Assembly: GCA_015680685.1 (NCBI GenBank)
Contig: MNCI01008930.1
Span: 1,965-65,964, forward strand
DNA from: Gnetum montanum
Taxonomy: Eukaryota; Streptophyta; Gnetopsida; Gnetales; Gnetaceae
DNA: 64,000 nucleotides
Reading direction: 5' to 3'
The notes under the pieces are model-generated. The model was not told the DNA's origin, ran no database searches, and worked only from the letters and a program-made list of their open reading frames with translations. Of the stretch, positions 44,080-55,197 are shown one piece after another. The stretch's first letter is position 1, and every line of letters begins with the position of its first letter. Both the position numbers and the translations under genes were made by a program.

Positions 44080-46896
44080 TGTTCTTGTTGGTGGTGGTTC
44101 CTCCATGGGCTTCTTCCCTTTATCCTATGCTCTAGGCTTCTAAAATAAATACCTTTGAATAAGCACTTGAAGTTTTTCCTCCTTTATCTGAGGATCATGC
44201 ACTATCCATGCTAATGTTCCAATGTTTGATGGAGTTGGAACTTCCCATGGATGNTTATCTGAGGATCATGCACTGTCCATGCTAATGTTCCAATGTTTGA
44301 TGGAGTTGGAACTTCCCATGGATGTGACAATTACAGGAACATTTGATTGGCTTTGACATACTATGCCACAAATAGTCGTAATTCCTCTTCAAAGGCTCTG
44401 GATTTATCTTTGAGTTTTTGATAATTCGTAAGTCATCAAGCCAATTTTGTTGCTATGTCTTTATAACCTTAGTAGCTAGCTTTTACTACCTTTAATTTAG
44501 ATTTTGCTACCTCTAATCTTTGCAATGTCTTCTTTTATTCTGCAAACTCTATCTCATATTTAGCATAGGTGATAGCTACCTACTTCTCAAGCTCGATTCT
44601 CAGGTGCCCTATTGTTAACATGGCCAAGTTGGCATACTGTGGATTTGCCAACTCCATGTACTTTTTTAGGTCCTAAATTTGTAGGTCTTGAATTTTCAAT
44701 TTTGCTTAGTGAGCTAAGGCATAAGTATCTAGTATGGCTCACCAATCAGTGTGTTAAGCACTGAAAGAATTAATGTGAGCCTTAGCCATACAAATCTCTT
44801 TCTTGATGATTTCCTTATACATTCCCACCTAGTCACACAAGTGTTCTTTTAACTTCTTATGCTTTTTGGTCTCATTTTTCCATGCACTTATCTCTATAGG
44901 AGTTTTTTATCTGATCGCATGAACCTCCTCCATGGAGAGGGTTCTATTCTCCCTAGCCAAGTGATTCATATCTTGGTTTATCCAAACTAGTTGTTCTCAC
45001 ATTTTTTGGAAACTTTCTTTGAGAACGTTCTTTTGTGTTCTCAACTATGGTCAACCAAATATTTTCAGTAGCAAGTAATTTATTTTCCTCTTATGAGGCC
45101 TTGATAATTTTAGCATATGCATATGTCTAAGCTTGTGCCTTTGAAGCATCCCAATCAACCTGCTTCTTTTCCCTTGCCATCTTTTTATTTTCTTCCAACA
45201 ATTTATTTAGTTGCTAAGTTCTGAAAATGTCTAATTGGTTAGCTACAATAAATTGCAATGGATCCCATCATTTAGCTGGTAGGGCAACAAGCTTGTTTTG
45301 CAATCTTTGCAACTCTTCTTCCATGTGCTCAACCTTAACTTTAGCAATGACCAATTCTCCCTTGGTGGAAATGAGGTTTGATTATGCTGTGGTGACATCT
45401 TGGAGAATGTCAAACAAGGACATCATAACTTGTCCTATTTTCAGCAAGTGATCCAAAGCATCCTCATGTTCCACATGAGTCATTGAGGGACCAACCAAAG
45501 CTTGAGCATCACATGCTCCTATGAAATCTACTGATGGCACAAAAAGAATGTTAAATGATTCTTTGATGTCATCTATGATCACCTCTGCTACACCAGTCAT
45601 ATCCTAGTGCTACATGACCACAATCACAGCTCCTTCCCTAAACCCTAAACCTAGCTTGGAATGATGCAGCATTCCCAGAGATCTGCTAAGATCATTGAAA
45701 CTCTCCTCCTGAAATCAATAAAATCCATTGACTAAAAAAGTGGGTTGTACAACATCATCAATGACCTAGAATAATTTTCAGCATCATGGCTTTCCTAATT
45801 AACCATCTCGGTGATTGATAGATGGTCGATAGTCTTGTTGCAATGGTGGCAATTTTCTGGACTGGCTAGTTCATGGAGTATGTGATCGACCTCGCTTCCT
45901 ATTATTGGCTAGGTCCTGTTGTTTAAGGGCAAATGGGCCCAACTATTTGCTCTTCCTCTTATTCTAACTACTCACCAACATCTTTCTTAGGTGCCAGTAG
46001 TTTGAGCAATTCAACATATGAACCATTTTAGGCTTTTCTAGGAACATCATATGTGTAGCCCAAGATCCCAACATGTCTTTACAGCTTCTTGATAAGACAA
46101 GGGAAAGCAAACCAAGGTTCTCTATCTTCCTTTCTTCAAATCTCCTTAATATCTCCATTAGATATAAATGGGGTAGATTCGTATTAAATTTTTCCATCAA
46201 AATCACACTACCCTGCATCGCATAAGTAGATAATCAATTTAAACCTTTGGTGAGGAAATGGTGATAAGTGCCAATCTTAAAGTAGATCCTCTCCTCTAGG
46301 GTCAATTCTCTGTAAACTTTATTCTCCTTGTTGTAGGCCCATTTCAACCATAATTTCCTTGCATCTGCATCTAAGCGAGTGGACAAATGAGCAACTTTTG
46401 GTCCCTTGTTTGGAAGATTTAGGACCTTTGCAATGGCCTTTGCCAAAAAATCAATGGAGACACCACCTACATTGGCCACGATGCCTTCCTCCTTGTCATG
46501 CCAAAATTGATACGTTTCATCCAAATACCAATCACTGCTCTATGAGAGGATGGGCCATAGTGGAGATGCTTTCAGTTGAGTCTTCACTAGTTCATAGGAA
46601 AACTTAGTAAAAGTTCCAAAATTGAGATCCACTATCACAACTGCAAAGATGGGCTTCTCCCGAATGGCTTGGAGACATTTAGATGATAATGTAAGATGTT
46701 GCGCTAGTTCCAAGGCTTTAACTTCACCACCTTCTAAATGACCAAATTATACTATTGTAGGGATTTCTTGATGAATGCTAAATGAGTGGGCCTCCTACTC
46801 TACATGTTCTACTTGAGGTTCCTAGCCTTTGGCTCCTCTTAGGCGTTTAGCTACACCTTGAGAAGGTCCTCCTTATTTTCCTCTTTTAGGGGCTAT
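44080..46896 (-). pseudogene. E9 ORF2, longest copy (about 930 codons)
   Basis: The start would be codon 46896-46894, now ATA (ATG in E2), after an acceptor-like TTATAG; it reads APKRGK then GGPSQG. The frame 46524-46234 is open for 96 codons with FWHDKEEGIVANVGGVSIDF, LAKAIAKVLNLP and LTLEERIYFKIGTYHHF; 46218-45964 continues NTNLPHLYLMEILRRFEER. A further open stretch (45600-45382) precedes a long Glu/Lys/Leu-rich coiled-coil region to about 44100, ending KKPMEEPPPTRTT. The only nearly full-length ORF2 here, it shows the plan: GGPSQ head, plant-transposon-like domain, linker, coiled coil of over 400 residues. A 70-bp contig-join duplicate (44184-44324) lies near its end. Confidence 0.65.
44184..44324. 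repeat. Contig-join duplicate around single N
   Basis: The 70 bp 44184-44253 and 44255-44324 are the same except for one base, with N at 44254 between them. This is the pattern of an unmerged contig overlap. Confidence 0.75.
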
Positions 46897-46958
46897 CTAT
46901 AATCACACAAAGATTGATTGTTAGTAAGGTTATTTAAAGAAATTCAATTATCTCATAC
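46897..46958 (-). other. Putative 62-nt intron before E9 ORF2
   Basis: On the minus strand, donor-like TAAG|GTATGAG and acceptor-like GTGATTATAG flank 62 nt. The next codon is the decayed start of ORF2. Confidence 0.55.
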
Positions 46959-47255
46959 CTTACTCATTACCTTTAATAAATATTTAATTCTTTGCTTAGT
47001 ATGATTTCAAAGTTAGAAATTTTACAAGGAAGTTTCCCTAAAAGTTTTAATGTCAGACCTAATATGTTTAGGTGAATCATATAATAATTTAGATTATTTG
47101 GGTGAACAAAGAAAATTAGTTTGGCATGAATTTTTAATACTACTTACCCCTATGGTATCCTTCAGGCAATAGCAAATTTTGAAAAAATTATGCCCAAGTT
47201 CTACAGTACCCCTCCCCCACAACTAAGTTAAACACTTTGGGTTTAAGTAGGTTCA
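46959..47255 (-). other. E9 3' spacer remnant
   Basis: On the minus strand this holds the second purine tract (AGTTGTGGGGGAGGGGTA near 47203-47222) and the stretch between it and the intron. It ends at about 47255, where unrelated sequence begins; the front of E9 (LTR, gag, pol) is lost. Confidence 0.55.
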
Positions 47256-49009
47256 ATCAGGAAAGAGATCGAAGTGTCGAAGAGTGAAATATTGACGGTT
47301 GAATTTCGACTTGCAAATCACTAAAAATTGTGGAGGTTCTTCTTAGGTAGCTAGCCAGCGATGACGGAGCACCGAGGAAATTCCTTGACTGGTAGAGGTA
47401 GTTGGTACACATGTACAGATGCGGCCCAAAAGAAGAGAATATTTCAACTCCCACGAGGTGCTAGAAAACATGGCCTACAAACCTTATTCGGTCAAGTCGT
47501 AATGACAAAACTGGGCACGTGTTTGATGAAGAGGCAAATCCACGAAGCTACGAATTGATACAGCTCGTCTCGCCGGCAAGGACAAGGATTTCCTTTTCTT
47601 TTTAAATATTTTACTAATTAAAGGATGCATCCAATGTGGTCACAGTATTTTCTACTAATAGAATTCTATGCGACTAATAGAAGTCTATGCATGTGCTTTG
47701 AACGCTTAATTGACTTTTGATTTTACTACGAGCCAGGAACATCCCTGCTTGGTGGATAAGCATGACTTTGTTTTTTTTTTCTTTCCTTTTATTTTTTTTG
47801 TTGCGGAGAAAGTACTCCGTAGATGAGCATGTCTTATTAAAAATTGAAACTGAAATGGAAATGGAACTTTTATTAAGTTCAAGATTTATAGAATTTACAA
47901 GATAGATTACATTTTCATCAAGAATAAAGATAATACTTTACAAATTGACCAAGCACATGGGTAGAAAAAACAAATTATACAAGTTTTTTGGTGTAATATT
48001 ATAACTTTATCTCAAGATTTTGGTTTTAGCCTAAGCACATCCAGTTGAATAGGTTAGGCTTCAAATGATGTCCTCCACAACCTACAAATGCACTTTTCTT
48101 ACGTGAGTTGAATCTATCTTCCACTTTCAATTCAAAAATAATGCAAACTTAAGCGAAGCTTGTTGATAGCATATTCATACTTGATTGGAATAACCATGAA
48201 GGAACAAGGAACATTCTTATCTATATGAGGCCCATGCACATGAGGAGTAAAATGTAACAATGCTTAACTTTTTATTAATGTTTACTGATTTTACAAATAA
48301 TTGTTTAGGGGAGAAATAGCACAATTATTACAATTGATTTTTCTGTAACAAAATGTAATACTTAGTTTAGGTTAACCTGCTCTCTCCCTCATATCAATTC
48401 TTTGTATACTGTATATAGTGCAATACAACTATGTAATTGTAATACATATTAATTACCATAATATACTAATGTAATTCATACTTTTCATGTATACCTTAAT
48501 ACAAGTTGATAAAATTTGATTTAAATTATGTTAAATTGACACATCACTACCATATACAATTGTTAATAATTGTCATGTACATTGATCTAACAAAATTATA
48601 AATCAACATAAATACAAACACTAATAATTGTTACAAATAATCTTATCATGTGCATAAGGCTTGAAGGGAAGATCATAATTTTCAATGGGAAACAAGTCTC
48701 AAACAACACATATAATATATATCTTTTTACTACAAAGAATGTCCCAAGACACTGGAAATAACAAGGTGAGGTTAAGAAAGACAATATTCTACAAAAGTCT
48801 AGAGATTACAAAATGATACAAAATTATTATTAGATACTTCATCACCACTCCATCTACATAGAACATAGCAAGAAGGGTAAGACCACCTTCAAAGTAAAGG
48901 AAACTCAACTTTAATATCACCATAAAACTAGATAGGACTCATAGCTACATAACACACATCAATGATAATCTAATTAACAATATACAAATATCTTATAATA
49001 TAAAGCATC
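47256..49009. other. Non-element DNA, GC-richer island then AT-rich
   Basis: 47256-47600 has more CG and GC words than its surroundings, for example CACGAGGTGC and CTCGCCGGCAAGG. Two overlapping ORFs of about 65 codons lie there, neither recognised. It could be a remnant of host sequence. 47600-49009 is AT-rich with no gene seen. Confidence 0.35.
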
Positions 49010-49720
49010 ACTGGAAGTCTCAATGTTCATCCTATTAAGCGAGGTTTGACAGGATTCATGGATGAGTAAAAGCCTAATCTCTTTTCAAGTGATTATATCC
49101 TAGCTTAAACATGTCTTCTAACTTGAGAAACAAGCATCTTACCATCACTTCAAATGATGGTCCCAAAATGCCATGCAATGTACACATTCCTAACTAAATA
49201 TTAAAATCTCTATAGGACTATCACTATCAAAAATAAATAAAATGTACTAATACCACCTCTTATTAAATTTAATACTAGTTGTTAATACCCCAACTATAGT
49301 TGATGGATAATAGTTAAAGCAACTTATTAGCAAGCCTACCATCATCATGATCCTAGCCTTGTCCCAACAAAATGGAGTTGGCTACATGAGTTCCTTTTTG
49401 CCATTCACCGTTATGGAGAGCTAAAACCTTGTCTACTTTTCACAACATCTAAGTGATGATGTTGTATGTTGTTCCTAGAGGATGTCATAGCAAGCCCTTC
49501 CTCATTTTCATAGCAATCAGGCACTATGACTACTATGCATCACTTATAGGGAATTCCCTAGCATATGCAAATTTTTTAAAAAAAATCTCATCCATGAGAT
49601 TTGACAAGGTTTTACAATTAGCTACGAACTTGATGCTAATCCTCCTCCTTTCGTATTCATGCTTGGGACTAGCATTGGTGGAGTTCTAGTAGCAAGCCTA
49701 TAATAGTCTTAATATTCAAG
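49010..49720. repeat. Old dispersed repeat including an RTE-type LINE 3' tail (-)
   Basis: The minus strand of 49338-49396 reads CATGTAGCCAACTCCATTTT, then GTTGGGACAAGGCTAGGATC and a GATGATG end. This resembles the 3' end of plant RTE-type LINEs (CATGTAGCCGACCCCAA...TTGGGACAAGGCTTTG plus trinucleotide repeats). Blocks on both sides (49028-49080, 49628-49690) also occur at 10843-11330. It is strongly decayed. Confidence 0.45.
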
Positions 49721-49899
49721 CATCTTAGATCAATAAATTATATCTTAAGTAGACATTTCTTTATTGAATCTATTTGGAATTACCTACAATATTGTTGCAC
49801 TTGTTGTTGATTGATAGTTGCATCTACTATTGATGGATGAATTCTTGCATCCGCTATTCTTGCACATCAACATTTTGTAGGTGGTGATTCTCTATGATC

Positions 49900-51773
49900 A
49901 GCATCTCATTATCTAGGCATGTCTAGACCAAGTCCTTCTACACTAAATATGTCTTGGCCTTGACCATAGATTAGTCAAAATGGCTATCACCATCCCTACC
50001 TCAACATGTTTAAGTCTATCTTAAAGCTATTGAAAAGCTTCATCTCTTATTAGTGTAGGATTGAGGAGCATAGGATTAGCAAGGCAAACTCTTAATTCAG
50101 CAACCTTTGTCGCCAAGATTTGGTTTTGTGCTTGAGCCATTTTGAGTTACCCTTCCAAAATGATGCATTTGCCCTTTGATTCGAGTAGCTCTGACTAGGT
50201 TATGGTGATAATATCTAGAAAATTAAAGATATCCAGAATTAGTTGCCTAAATCCCACTAGTTGGTCCAATAACTCCTCATGTTGGGTTGCACTCAATCTA
50301 CAACTAACAATTCCTGTGAATGTCTACACATCTCTAAGTGCAAAAATGTTTGGTATAGATGCCATAGGTGCATTTAGTGCTTCAATGATTTGATCATCAA
50401 CAACTTCCACTACTGTCTCCTACCCTTAGTGTTACATCATTAAGATAATTTCCCCCTTGCCCTCCTCCAAGCACACTGAAAAGGTAGTGGCATTCTCATA
50501 GATTTTTGGGAATTGCTGTTATTGCAAGAAAGACACTATTACCTCTTAGGCACTAGGATTTGACCTTATGGGTAGTTGTGTTCTTTGGGCTAAGAATATT
50601 GGCCCACCTCCCTCCATCTGATTGATTGTTTGAGCCACTTCGATGAGGTGACTCATTGCAAGATGATACATAGATGGATCCCCACCACTTGTTCCTACTT
50701 GCTTATCCTGCTCATGCAAGAGCTACTCTCGAATTTCACGTAGATGCTCAATGGTAGTGCAGGCCTTTGATGTTGTTTCCTAAGTGGATGGTGGAGGTGG
50801 TGGTTGCTTCTCTTCTTCTTTGAACATAGCAGGGATCTTTTCTTTCATCATTTTAGACTAGGAGGCAATGGAATTATGCTTAATTATGTTATTTACATAG
50901 CAAACTATCCCTACCCTTTTACAGAGTTTTCTAATAAGGCATGCAAAGGTAGGGTTTTCCTTCAACATTCATTTTCTTTGAAGTGCTTTTCTATCTCTAG
51001 ATAGATTACCTATGAAAGATTTACAAGAAATTTTTCACTTAAAGTGGCACATGCATGGGCGGAGAAAGTAGTCACCTTGTTGTGCCTCATTGTGGATTGA
51101 GGTGATTAACTACTATCTTGAAGTATATGTGCTTTGTTGGTGTAAGCACGTCAAACTCTTTATGGTTAACCACATAACACCACTAGGTCCACTCCTTTTT
51201 TGTCTATGGATTTGCTTGCATGGATATCTATGCCAGATGGATCCTAGAATCAAGCAAGCCAAGAACCTACACAATAGCTTCCATTGAGTAGGAAATCTAA
51301 ATGTCATTGATTCTCATAGTGGCTCCTACCTTTTTGTTGTTCCAAAAGAGATATGTCTCTCCCATGTACCACTCCTCACTAGAAGTGATGATTGGCCACA
51401 TGGAAGTGTTTTGCAATTGCATCTTGACTTCTAGTGGAGCATGCTCTAAGAATGGTTCAAAGTAAAGCTCTTAGAGAATTGAGCATTGGACATCATGAGG
51501 CTTGATCATATCAAGGAAAGCTCGTGTTCATGTGACCTCAAGTATTGGTATGGGCCCTAGTATATCTCCTTAATGAGATTGCTTAGTTGCAGCCTCTTCT
51601 TTAGAAATCTATCAAATAGATTCCACTTCAGCCTCCTCCTAAAGAGGTCCCATTACATGAGTTTCTGCTACCTGCTCCTAGGCTTATTCTTACTACTACC
51701 TTCTAGCTCTAGGTCATTTATCCTTTCATTGAGATGGTCCTCCTTCCTATGGCCATTTCGAGATTGGTGCCAT
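49900..51773 (-). pseudogene. E10 ORF2
   Basis: ATG at 51773 follows an acceptor-like TTATAG and reads MAPISKWP, a stop, then GGPSQ, as in the other copies. Around 51400 the reading gives EEWYMGETYLFWNNKK and then a domain with VNLS-type strand and LEIEKHFKEN near 50980, parallel to E6. The C-terminal part includes HEELLDQLVGFRQLILDI and AQNQILATKVAELR (near 50270-50090), the start of the coiled coil seen in E2 and E9. The left end is ragged; no polypurine tract or LTR follows. Many stops are present. Confidence 0.55.
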
Positions 51774-51833
51774 CTATAATGAAAACATGACAAGGGATAG
51801 CATTTAATGTGTAACTCAAAACAATTGGAATAC
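51774..51833 (-). other. Putative 60-nt intron before E10 ORF2
   Basis: On the minus strand, donor-like TAAG|GTATTC and acceptor-like TTTTCATTATAG are 60 nt apart and border ATGGCACC. The acceptor has a pyrimidine-rich lead. Confidence 0.55.
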
Positions 51834-53890
51834 CTTATCTCTTTGGCAAAGTTACACCTAGCTAAGTTGTAATCATGATCTATTTGATCATTTCAATTAT
51901 TATTATTTTTTTTAAGATTAATAAGTAATTTTAGGTTTCTCGGAGTTTGTTGGAATGGTTAAACTCTCAAAAATTGATGGTTTAATATTATTCTATTCAT
52001 AAACCCTTTGGGGGAGTTAGAAACATTTTGAAAAATTTTCATCATAAACCTTAAGGTTTTTGACCCCCATGACTAAGAGTTTACCTCTAGTAGCTATAAG
52101 ATCAAAGAACAAAATGATTTGGACAAACGGTGTGAAAGTTATGGGCTTTAGAAGTTTTTGGACTTTGAAAAATTGCAAAAAATCTCTTTCCATTTTAAAG
52201 TAAATGAAAAAACTTCATAAGTGTTGGGTAGCATTTGTAGAATTTTTGTGATGCATCTATGGGGCCTAGTGGATGAGGCCTCATCGACGTGGCTGACGGG
52301 ATTGACTAGGCTTAGTTAATGCAACTATTAACCACCCTTGACTTTGTCAAAAGTAATAAAAAATAAGGAGCTTTCATGTGAAATGAGGGTCAAATGGAAG
52401 CCCAAAAAGCCATGAACATGATGAAAACATTAGAAGAGGCTTTTGAAGTTCAAAAAATTTAGAAATGATTAGAGAATGAGATTTTATGAAGAAAAATTCC
52501 TTAAGGTGCACATGAAAGATTTAATTGTAGCAGCATCTAAAGGTAAGAAACTTGACTAACCAAACCATGAGATATGCAAGTCAATCCTCCCCATATTGGC
52601 AGATGCTCTTTTTGCCGTTGCATAACCTTAACTAAGAAGTCTATGGACCCCATAGTTGATTAATGATTATGAAAAGTTAAGGACCAAACTTGGAGAATCT
52701 ATTTAAGAATTTCAACACATCAAACTAAGACATTAGACGAAAACATGGACAATTGGCAATGAGGTAAGTTATGGAAGTATTAATGGTTGATAAAGAGAGT
52801 GGCATGAAGTTCCTGATCTTGGTCACATAAAGTTCTTTGTGGAATTCATGGTTAAATGACCCAATAGAGTCCATTGTTAGTCTAGAACAAAACCAACCAT
52901 GTTCAATGACTTTGCTTCACCACTCTCAGATCAATACATCCCCTTGAGACACAAGAATGCTCCCACAAATTAAACATCATTCCTTTTAGAGAAGAAAAGA
53001 GAAGTAGAAAGCAAGAAAGAACTTTAGTTAGAGGGGACCTTCAAGCATAGGTAACATATCTTTCTAGTCCCATAACTAGTGCTTGTAGCCTGTTTATTGT
53101 GTCTAAGGGGTGTGCTTTGAATTCCCATCATTTATTTTTTAAAAAATATTTTTTATGGATTTTTGGATGGGAACCACACCATGCAAAGACTTATTTAACT
53201 TCCTATTATTGGTTGACACAAAACATTAAGAGATTCATAAAAAACACATTTGCACTCAAGATGGTAGAAGGCACAAAGAGCTTTGAATCCCTTTGAAGTC
53301 ACATCTTTTTCAAACTTTTGAATGCTTCCCAAGTCTAGAAACTACCCAAGTCACAAGTTTGTTAAGGTTTTACTAATGAAAGGGGACCTCATGTTTCAAA
53401 AAATAAGGAAAACCATAGAGTTTGTAGATGGGTGAATGACGTGGACTCATGACATGTTCCATGAAAAAGAAACTTTTTCTTAGTTATTAGTCATCAAAAT
53501 TCAAAAATAGAAACTAAACATTAGCAGTCAAAAATGTTAAGTACAAATCACCATTAGTAAACAACTATAGCATCATTGTGTCTTGTTGACAATAAGGCAC
53601 TTTATTAGAAAAAATCATGAGAAAATCACACTAAAATCAAATAAAATATACAAGAATTTGTAAAATATTCAAGAAAGATAGAACGTACTAATGATGTTAA
53701 AAAACAAAAATTGGAAAAATTAATAAAGTAAAAACAAAAAGGTGTAAGATAAAGAAGGCATAAAACAAAAATTCATAAATATAACAAAGTTTAAAACAAA
53801 AACATGAAAAATAAAAAGATGAAAAACTATGAAGCCATTATAATTGTTAGCATTGATTGCCATCTCCCCGACTACTAAATTGTAAGAAGA
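51834..53890 (-). other. E10 3' spacer
   Basis: This is collinear with the spacer of E4/E6/E8 on the minus strand, including the second purine tract (TAGTCATGGGGGTC, near 52061-52075), the palindrome GATGAGGCCTCATC at 52272-52285 and the T-rich part near 53650-53860. The pol border tract is near 53860-53875. No gene is seen. Confidence 0.65.
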
Positions 53891-54167
53891 AGATATAAAA
53901 AATTGAGCATGGTTGTTCATCTAGTGAGGCATTTGTTGCACTAGCTTGCTTAGGTTCATGGAAAGGTTTTAGTTGTTGCATGTTAATTAGTTACTTTTTT
54001 TTAGGCTCTCAAGTTTGTAGATTAACATGGCCCCAGGAGGAAGGGTTTTATAGATAATGTATGGCCCCTTCCACAACATTTGGAACTTTGTCTTTTGAGG
54101 TACGTGTGTGGGGTTCTAGTAGAGGACCTTGTCTCTAGGTTGAAATTTTACTTTTTGTATTCTAAGG
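53891..54167 (-). pseudogene. pol: E10 pol, last part
   Basis: On the minus strand this is the tail after the integrase core. E11 inserted at 54168 and removed the contact with the rest of E10 pol, which is not found beyond E11. It is the counterpart of 1-425. Confidence 0.65.
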
Positions 54168-55037
54168 TGATGAATCATATTTTGTAGTGCTCTAATATTA
54201 GAGTTGTGATGTCAAGTATCCAATATTGAGCTCCAAGATGTGATGTCAGATATCCGATATCATGGGGTATATGTTGATCTATAAATATAGCACTTGGGCA
54301 CATGGTTTTGATATAGTTTTTGTCATAGCATAGTAGAGCTCTTGTAGTTTCTTTTCTCTAGAGTTAGAATATTTTCCAAAGTGTTAGTAGAAGGGTTCAT
54401 TTAGTGTACATAGCTTTATTTGAGCACTATTGTACCTAAGCATGGTAGTGTGTGTAGTAATAAAAATGAGCTTTCTAATCAAACATTGCAGCACCTTGGC
54501 TAGCTTAAATAATTTATTTATGTATTTAATGTTTTATGAAATTTCCTTTGATTCTCCCATGTAATTAATATAAAGTAAGATTGTTCAATTAAATAGAAAT
54601 TAATTAAGCACATACGTATAACCACTTCGATCATGTGTATGACCCTTGGTAATCTCAGCAATGTTTAATGTTTGGTAATCCATCAGTGTTATATGTGTTC
54701 AAGATGTGCACAAGAAGTGGGATCAGATACTTATGTTAAGATAGTTAGTTATTAATTAGCAATTAGATTAGTTAAATTTTTTCATATATTAAGTTTTAGC
54801 TTGTTCTTAATCATAGACAAATAAAATACAAAATAACAAAAATGATGTGCCTTAATTACACTTAACCATACAATTAAGATCCACAAGTGTAATTGAGAAG
54901 ACAACAATTGTCACGATTAGATTACATGTCCTAGAACTAGTGTACTTAGGAACTTAAGGTCTATGGAATTTGACCAGATCGCATGTAAACACTTATGATT
55001 CATATGGTTGGGTGTATGGGTACCTCGCTGCTCATCA
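54168..55037 (+). repeat. 5' LTR of gypsy element E11
   Basis: This 870-bp LTR begins TGATGAATCA and ends CTCATCA, the twin of 426-1295 with scattered substitutions. Palindromes include CCGATATCATGG at about 54254. Its 3' partner is missing. Confidence 0.88.
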
Positions 55038-55038
55038 T

Positions 55039-55056
55039 TGGCGTTGTTGCTAGGGA
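55039..55056 (+). other. E11 primer-binding site (tRNA-Asp type)
   Basis: TGGCGTTGTTGCTAGGGA differs from the complement of plant tRNA-Asp at four positions, all transitions. Confidence 0.8.
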
Positions 55057-55197
55057 CCTTTTGTTTGTTACATGTGCTATCTAGGATTTAGTGAAAACTA
55101 TTCAAAATTATTGGAATGAACCCTAGAGTCATATCATACTTTAAAATAACTACAATAATTTTAAAAATCACACTACATTTTTATATTTTAACACAAA

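Noticed and set aside
47361-47558. A 65-codon ORF in the GC-richer island as a real gene
   Set aside because: No recognisable domain, and an equally long overlapping frame on the other strand; kept only as an island worth checking.
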